Source of the DNA: DASXQK01 sp963724385
GTDB lineage: Bacteria > Pseudomonadota > Alphaproteobacteria > Dongiales > Dongiaceae
Assembly (NCBI GenBank): GCA_963724385.1
Contig: CAVRUJ010000002.1
Span: 1-64,000, forward strand
Reading direction: 5' to 3'
DNA: 64,000 nucleotides
The notes beneath the pieces were generated by a model that was not told the origin of the DNA, made no database searches, and saw only the letters and a program-made list of their open reading frames with translations. The position numbers and the translations under genes were made by a program. This document shows, piece by piece, positions 59,703-64,000 of this stretch (positions are counted from its first letter, which is position 1; the number at the start of each line of letters is the position of its first letter).

Positions 59703-60355
59703 CAAGCGCCCCCTTTGTCGCCGATCCAAGCGAGGACCTGCGTCGCCCGTTGGCGCAGGCCCGTGGGCGCCGCCATGTCGTCGGCGATCGTCCGGAAACG
59801 AGACTTGGCCGTCTTGAAGTCGCCTTGCTGGATGGCGACATAGCCCAAAATCTCCAGCGCCGAGGGCCGGAAGGCCTGGCCCTCGGCCGCGAGGGGCTGG
59901 AGCTTCTTCTCGACCGCGGCAAGGTCGGAGCCCTCGAGCCCGATCATGGCCGACAGGATCGTCGCCAGGTCGCGAAAGGCCGGGTCGGCCGAATCGTCGG
60001 CCGCCAGGTGGTCATAGATCGCTGCGGCCTGCGACTTCTTGCCGACCTTGGCCTCGAGCGCCGCCTCCTGGAGCAGTGCCAGCTGGCGGTAGGCGCTTCC
60101 CCCGCTCGCCACGTCGGCCATGGCACCAGCCGCGGCGGCCACGTCGTTCTTGGCCACCAGTTCCATGGCCTGGGCGTAGTAGCGCGCCGCCGCCTCGCGC
60201 TGGCTTTCGCTGTAGTTCTGCCAGGCCACGAAGCCGGCGGTGGCGAGCACGGCGGCGACCGCGAAGGCGACAATGAGACGCCCATATTTGCGCCAGAGCA
60301 CGATCGCCTGATCGCGCCTAAGGTCTTCATCGACTTCGCGAAAAATGTCCGTCAC
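59702..60355 (-). CDS. YfgM-like tetratricopeptide membrane protein
   Basis: 217 residues. A short charged N-terminus (MTDIFREVDEDLRRDQAIVLWRKYG) leads to one membrane helix (LIVAFAVAAVLATAGFVAW). A periplasmic TPR-like body follows (AMELVAKNDVAAAAGAMADV, RQLALLQEAALEAKVGKKSQAAAIYDHLA). This is the YfgM/TPR_21 layout. It is a putative periplasmic chaperone partner that links SecYEG to folding or outer membrane assembly. It shares an overlapping TGATG with bamB. Confidence 0.85.
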   Translation of the reverse strand: MTDIFREVDEDLRRDQAIVLWRKYGRLIVAFAVAAVLATAGFVAWQNYSESQREAAARYYAQAMELVAKNDVAAAAGAMADVASGGSAYRQLALLQEAALEAKVGKKSQAAAIYDHLAADDSADPAFRDLATILSAMIGLEGSDLAAVEKKLQPLAAEGQAFRPSALEILGYVAIQQGDFKTAKSRFRTIADDMAAPTGLRQRATQVLAWIGDKGGA

Positions 60356-60618
60356 GGGGGCCTCGGGGCGGCGAAAAGCGGGCTAACATAGCGACTACAT
60401 ATGCCCCATGCAAACGGCCGCAACGCGAACGCCGCCAGAGGGTTTTGCCGGCCTCTCCTTCGGCAAGCTCAGGATGAGGCCGAACTTCAATATCCTCGTG
60501 GTGAGCCTGTCGAACCATGAAGCCAATTGCACGACGAAGGCGCGACTTTGGCTCTGGACCCTGACGAAGAATGGGGTGAAACTTGATCGCGAACGCCAGA
60601 GGAGCCCGTTCCAGGCCG

Positions 60619-60951
60619 ATGTCCGAGCTGATTCGAATTGCCGAACGCCGTGCCCAAGCCCGCCATCTGTTCTTCACCCGCCGCGAACTGAACCTCCTGC
60701 TTTCCCTTTACAGCCGCCGAGTCGGGGCAGGCGAATGGCGGGATTACGCCATCGACCACCGCCCGGGCATGGCCCTGTTCTCGGTCTTCCGCCACAGCCA
60801 TGACCGGCCGCTCTACGCCATCGTCAAGTCCCTGGACGGCGAGCGCGGACCCCAATACCGGATCCTGGCCGGTGGCCGGAGAATCAAGGAAAGCAAGGAC
60901 TTGAGCGACGCCCTTGCAGCGATAGAGCGGCAACTGCGCATCGTCTCCTAG
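60619..60951 (+). CDS. DUF2794 family protein
   Basis: About 110 residues from ATG 60619 (MSELIRIAERRAQARH). A TTG at 60583 preceded by GGGGTGAA would add 12 residues and is a real alternative. FTRRELNLLLSLYSRRVGAGEWRDYAIDHRPGMALFSVFRHS is the family block, which I know almost only from alphaproteobacteria. The C-terminal part has YRILAGGRRIKESKDLSDAL. Function unknown. It lies upstream of gcrA on the same strand. Confidence 0.85.
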   Translation: MSELIRIAERRAQARHLFFTRRELNLLLSLYSRRVGAGEWRDYAIDHRPGMALFSVFRHSHDRPLYAIVKSLDGERGPQYRILAGGRRIKESKDLSDALAAIERQLRIVS

Positions 60952-60984
60952 GTCAGCTGCCCCGACTCGGCGCTTGCATTACCC

Positions 60985-61019
60985 GATGTAGTAGGATGAT
61001 ATATTCCATCCACTACATC
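60985..61019. promoter_or_regulatory. Inverted repeat in the gcrA control region
   Basis: GATGTAGT (60985-60992) is perfectly inverted as ACTACATC (61012-61019). Inner GGATG and CATCC also pair in register with a one-base offset, around an ATATATT centre. It ends 15 bases before the gcrA ATG, so it could be an operator or a leader hairpin that covers the ribosome binding site. Confidence 0.6.
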
Positions 61020-61033
61020 TCGTAGGTGCTGCC

Positions 61034-61492
61034 ATGGACTGGTCAAACGATAAGGTGGACGAGCTGCGCCGGCTGTGGGGTCAAGGCCAGACGGCAAGCC
61101 GGATCGCCGAGCTCCTGGGCGGGGTCACCCGCAATGCTGTGATCGGCAAGGCCCATCGCCTGGGCCTGAGAGGCCGGCCCTCCCCCATCCGGCGCGACGA
61201 GAACGCGCCCTTCGCCCGGGTGAGCCGCCCGAGCCAGCCGGCCCAGCCGACCGAAGAAGCCGCCGCCGAGCCGGCGCCCCGGCCGGTGGCCGAAACCCCG
61301 GCCCCCGCTCCGGCCCAGCCGGCGGTGCAGGCCAAGGCGCCGCAGGCGCGCGGCCGGGCCTGCTCCTGGCCCGTGGGAGATCCCAAGCAGCCGGGCTTCC
61401 ATTTCTGCGGCCAGGAGGCGCTGGCCGGTCGCCCCTATTGCGCCGCCCATTGTTCGATGGCCTATCAGAAGAAGTCGGAAGCCGCGGCGTAA
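61034..61492 (+). CDS. gcrA: GcrA family cell cycle regulator
   Basis: 152 residues. MDWSNDKVDELRRLWGQGQTASRIAELLG, then VTRNAVIGKAHRLGLRGRPSP, is the GcrA N-terminal HTH that binds m6A-modified GANTC promoters with the housekeeping sigma factor. A Pro/Ala-rich linker follows. The C-terminal domain has conserved cysteines (RACSWPVGDP, FHFCGQ, RPYCAAHCSMAYQK). In Caulobacter it drives S-phase gene expression after DNA replication. An inverted repeat lies upstream and a hairpin terminator downstream. Confidence 0.95.
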   Translation: MDWSNDKVDELRRLWGQGQTASRIAELLGGVTRNAVIGKAHRLGLRGRPSPIRRDENAPFARVSRPSQPAQPTEEAAAEPAPRPVAETPAPAPAQPAVQAKAPQARGRACSWPVGDPKQPGFHFCGQEALAGRPYCAAHCSMAYQKKSEAAA

Positions 61493-61520
61493 GCCGTTCT
61501 GCGAAGCTTTATCGAGCGCG

Positions 61521-61557
61521 ACGGCCGCCGGCGACAACGTCGGCGGCCGTTTGCTTT
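61521..61557 (+). terminator. Hairpin terminator after gcrA
   Basis: ACGGCCGCCG (61521-61530) and CGGCGGCCGT (61541-61550) form a perfect 10-bp stem with a 10-base loop. It is followed by TTGCTTT. It lies 29 bp after the stop of gcrA. Confidence 0.75.
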
Positions 61558-61677
61558 GGCGATCGCCTGAGCTGTTCGAGCGCAATTGCAATTCCGAAGC
61601 AATAATCGGAGTGCCGCCGTTCCCACTGCACCTTAGCTTTGGGGCTTGCGGACCGTCGCGCCCGGAGAGGTGCCGAG

Positions 61678-62427
61678 ATGAATGCCCCGGTTAGAATTGC
61701 TTCTGCGGCGCCGATCGCGCGTTCGGCGGAAGAGCGGATCGGCACGTATGACTGGAGCGCCCTGGCGGCCGAGCTCGACGACCGTGGCTCAGCGACCCTG
61801 GAAAAGCTGCTCGCGCCGGAAGAGTGCGGAAAGATCGCGGCGCTCTATCCCGACGAAGCGCATTTCCGCAGCCGGGTGGTGATGGCGCGCCACGGTTTCG
61901 GCAAGGGCGAATACCGCTATTTCAAGTATCCCCTGCCGGATTTGATCGACGGCCTGCGTGGCGCGCTCTATCCGCGCCTGGTGCCGATCGCCAACGAATG
62001 GAACGAACGCATGGGCGAGGCGCTGCGCTATCCCGCCCGGCATGCGGCCTTCCTGAAGCTATGCCACGATGCCGGCCAGACCCGCCCGACGCCCCTACTG
62101 CTGCAATATCTGCCCGGCGACTACAACTGCCTGCACCAGGATCTCTATGGCGAGTTCGCCTTCCCGATCCAGGTCGCCATAGTGCTGTCGGAGCCGGGCC
62201 GCGATTTCTCCGGCGGCGAGTTCGTGCTGACCGAGCAACGCCCGCGGATGCAGAGCCGGGTCGAAGTCGTGGCGCTCGGCCAGGGAGACGCCGTCGCCTT
62301 CGCCGTCCACAACCGGCCGGTCCGGGGCAGCGGGGGCAACTACCGCGTCAAGCTCCGCCACGGCGTCAGCCGCCTGCGCTCCGGCAAGCGGCATGCGCTC
62401 GGCATCATTTTTCACGACGCCAAATAG
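61678..62427 (+). CDS. 2OG-Fe(II) oxygenase (Oxygenase-NA/AlkB-like group)
   Basis: 249 residues, ATG 61678. The double-stranded beta helix metal site is CLHQDLYGE (HxD) with the distal His in KLRHGVSRLRSGKRHALG; the Arg/Lys there would hold 2-oxoglutarate. RSRVVMARHGFGKGEYRYFKYPLP and PTPLLLQYLPGDYNCLHQD, and the FSGGEFVLTEQRPRMQSR block, match the Oxygenase-NA family, which I recall being named for predicted oxidative demethylation of damaged nucleic acid. Direct evidence for the family's substrate is limited. Separate transcription unit between two hairpins. Confidence 0.82.
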   Translation: MNAPVRIASAAPIARSAEERIGTYDWSALAAELDDRGSATLEKLLAPEECGKIAALYPDEAHFRSRVVMARHGFGKGEYRYFKYPLPDLIDGLRGALYPRLVPIANEWNERMGEALRYPARHAAFLKLCHDAGQTRPTPLLLQYLPGDYNCLHQDLYGEFAFPIQVAIVLSEPGRDFSGGEFVLTEQRPRMQSRVEVVALGQGDAVAFAVHNRPVRGSGGNYRVKLRHGVSRLRSGKRHALGIIFHDAK

Positions 62428-62531
62428 AATCGCGGGAGAGAATCCGGCCGCAAGCCTTGCCATGAGAGAGGCGAACCCCGATTGTCCGTTTGGCGACTGA
62501 CGGCGGACGCGGGGACTTCGAGCGCCGGACC

Positions 62532-62894
62532 ATGACCTACAAGCAGTTCAATGCATTCTGCCGCAGCCTCGCGGCGACCAGCCATGTCGTCCAATGGGGC
62601 GGGTCCCATGTCTGGAAGGTCGGCGGCAAGGTCTTCGCCATCGGCGGCTGGCAGGACGAGGAGCCGAGCTTCACCTTCAAGGTGAGCGAGATTTCCTACG
62701 AGATGCTGAAGGACATGCCGGGCCTGCGCCCGGCCCCCTATCTCGCCTCGCGCGGCATGACCTGGATCCAGCATTTCGCCAGGCCGGGGCTCGCGGACGA
62801 CGCGCTCAAGGACTACATCCGGCAATCCCATCTCATCGTGTCGCGCGGGCTATCCAAGAAGAAGCAGCGGGAGCTGGGGCTCATCGAGCGGTAG
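62532..62894 (+). CDS. MmcQ/YjbR family protein
   Basis: 120 residues from ATG 62532 (MTYKQFNAFCRSLAATSHV). WGGSHVWKVGGKVFAIGGW and later LRPAPYLASRGMTWIQHF, with the C-terminal DYIRQSHLIVSRGLSKKKQ, give the YjbR fold. The fold resembles double-wing DNA-binding modules, but its function is unproven. It follows the 2OG oxygenase gene on the same strand after about 105 bp. Confidence 0.85.
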   Translation: MTYKQFNAFCRSLAATSHVVQWGGSHVWKVGGKVFAIGGWQDEEPSFTFKVSEISYEMLKDMPGLRPAPYLASRGMTWIQHFARPGLADDALKDYIRQSHLIVSRGLSKKKQRELGLIER

Positions 62895-62934
62895 GCGAGC
62901 GGACAAAAATCCACACTGGCCCCAATTCCAAGAT

Positions 62935-63357
62935 TCATTCTTCCGGCTGCAATTCCGAGCTCCACGCGACTTCCCACAAATGCTGGTCCGGATCTTGAAA
63001 ATAGCCGGCGTATCCGCCCCAGAAGGTGTCCTGGGCGGGTTTCACGATGACGGCGCCGGCCCTCTTAGCCTGCGCCATCACCGCGTCGACTTCCTCCCGC
63101 GTCCTCACGTTGTGTCCGATCGATATCTCCGTGGCGCTGGGGCGTCCGACGGGAAGCCCGGTATCTTTCGCAAGGCTCTTGCGAGGCCAGAGCGCGAGCT
63201 TGAGCCCATGCTCCAGGTCCATGAACACGACCGCGCCGTATTCGAATTGCGTTCCGATGATGCCTTTCGTCTTGAGGCCCAAGCCGTCCCGATAGAAAGC
63301 GAGCGACGCCTCCAGATCATCGACGCCCAGCGTGATGATGGTGATCCTGGGTTTCAT
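62935..63357 (-). CDS. VOC family protein (glyoxalase/bleomycin-resistance fold)
   Basis: 140 residues from ATG 63357 with AAGGAGAAAAGG just upstream. MKPRITIITLGVDDLEASLAFYRDGLGL is the first VOC half. The second half ends with GGYAGYFQDPDQHLWEVAW, which has the metal-binding Glu. Members include glyoxalase I, dioxygenases and antibiotic-binding proteins; nothing here chooses among them. It is convergent with the MmcQ gene. Confidence 0.87.
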   Translation of the reverse strand: MKPRITIITLGVDDLEASLAFYRDGLGLKTKGIIGTQFEYGAVVFMDLEHGLKLALWPRKSLAKDTGLPVGRPSATEISIGHNVRTREEVDAVMAQAKRAGAVIVKPAQDTFWGGYAGYFQDPDQHLWEVAWSSELQPEE

Positions 63358-63558
63358 AGCCTTTTCTCCTTCCGTAGGGACTTGTCGGTCGCGCTCGGCC
63401 AATCAAGGGGAATTCACTTGGTCACCTTTTTATCAGGCCCCGCTTCAGCGCCGGCACGCCACGTAATCCTGCGCCGGTTCGGGTTCGGAGCGCCCGCCCG
63501 CCGGCGCCAGGCAAAAAGGCGCGAGCCTTCTCGCCATCTTTTCGCTTACGCTGCCGCC

Positions 63559-64000
63559 ATGAGCTACACGATCTTCGGCGACAAAGGGTCCGGCGCCTTC
63601 TCCGCCGAGGCGGCGCTCGCCGAAGCCGGCGCGCCTTACGCATTCCATGCGGTTTCCCTGCAAGAGAACGAGCAGAAGAAACCCGAATTCCTGGCGCTCA
63701 ACCCGAGCGGCAAGGTTCCGGCGCTGCGCCTGCCCGAAGGTGCGGTCATGACGGAATCGGCCGCGATCCTCCTCGCCATCGCCGATCGATTCCCCGATGC
63801 CCGCTTGCTCCCGCCCGAGGGCAGCACGGCGCGCGCCCAAGCCTATCGCTGGCTCGCCTTCATGACCTCGGAAATCTATCCGATGGTCGAGTTGTCCGAC
63901 TATCCCGAACGCTTCGCGCCCGAAGGGGCCGAAGCCGAAGCGCTGCGCGGCAAGGCGCGCGAGCGCATCCGCGAGCGGCTCCTGATCGTCGAGCGTTCCC
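63559..64000 (+). CDS. Glutathione S-transferase family protein, 5' part (runs off window)
   Basis: ATG 63559 opens a frame that continues to the window end (147 codons seen). MSYTIFGDKGSGAFSAEAALAEAG is the thioredoxin-like N-terminal domain. NPSGKVPALRLPEG has the cis-Pro after Val, and MTESAAILLAIADRFPDARLLPP has the ES glutathione contact. The helical domain begins at TARAQAYRWLAFMTSEIYPMVE. The N-terminal Ser in SGAFS may be the activating residue of a Beta-like class. The remaining 50-60 residues lie outside. Confidence 0.85.
   Translation, partial: MSYTIFGDKGSGAFSAEAALAEAGAPYAFHAVSLQENEQKKPEFLALNPSGKVPALRLPEGAVMTESAAILLAIADRFPDARLLPPEGSTARAQAYRWLAFMTSEIYPMVELSDYPERFAPEGAEAEALRGKARERIRERLLIVERS

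Overview
The window looks like a chromosome segment of a GC-rich alphaproteobacterium, probably of the Rhodospirillales type. The signs are a GcrA cell-cycle regulator beside a DUF2794 protein, the gene order rpsF-rpsR-rplI-(cfa)-dnaB-alr-mlaE-mlaF-radA-cvpA-purF, a der-bamB-TPR block, P4-type island integration, and GC-rich intergenic repeats typical of this class. The placement is inference from gene content; no marker gene such as 16S rRNA is present. I found no tRNA, rRNA or CRISPR array.

Positions 1 to about 7757 are one end of an integrated phage-like element. A leftward operon encodes a recombination module: a RuvC-like resolvase, a Sak4-like RecA-fold ATPase, a DUF669 protein, a PD-(D/E)XK nuclease with an Fe-S type cysteine set, and small unknown proteins. 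Small rightward HTH genes face it, followed by a leftward P4-type integrase. The element has cut off the 3' end of an acyl-CoA thioesterase gene (7747-7959). Several element genes carry single-base frameshifts. Immediately beyond the junction lies parE (8057-10023), broken by at least a dozen indels and one nonsense codon, although the stretches between the lesions are well conserved.

From 10,044 to 20,574 there are a lipoprotein, an alpha/beta hydrolase, a 395-bp inverted-repeat element, rhlE and a cysteine-hydrolase homologue with Ser at the nucleophile position. Then comes a tetR / NDP-forming acyl-CoA synthetase / acyl-CoA dehydrogenase operon, divergent from a class III aminotransferase. 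Next is a lemA-M48 protease-quinone reductase operon. From 23,139 to 28,180 a tightly overlapping operon encodes two CrtI/amine-oxidase-fold flavoproteins, a GcvT-family protein and a BetI-like TetR. Upstream of it are two tandem palindromic boxes that resemble sites in the other tetR intergenic region. I read these two loci as parts of one uncharacterised amine-catabolic system; this is an inference. From 28,200 to 34,900 lie a GFA protein, a PLD-family lipoprotein, small exported proteins, a second class III aminotransferase, a DMT transporter and a left-handed beta-helix protein.

Positions 34,950-45,229 hold a CsoR regulator divergent from a copper-type P1B ATPase, then the periplasmic-defence pair PBP1C and alpha-2-macroglobulin with an intact thioester motif. 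From 45,563 to 56,960 is the conserved housekeeping run (ribosomal proteins S6, S18 and L9, Cfa, DnaB, Alr, MlaEF, RadA, CvpA, PurF, SDR), linked by many start-stop overlaps. From 56,971 to the end are der-bamB-TPR, a DUF2794 protein, gcrA, a 2OG-Fe(II) oxygenase, an MmcQ/YjbR protein, a VOC protein and a truncated GST gene that runs off the window.
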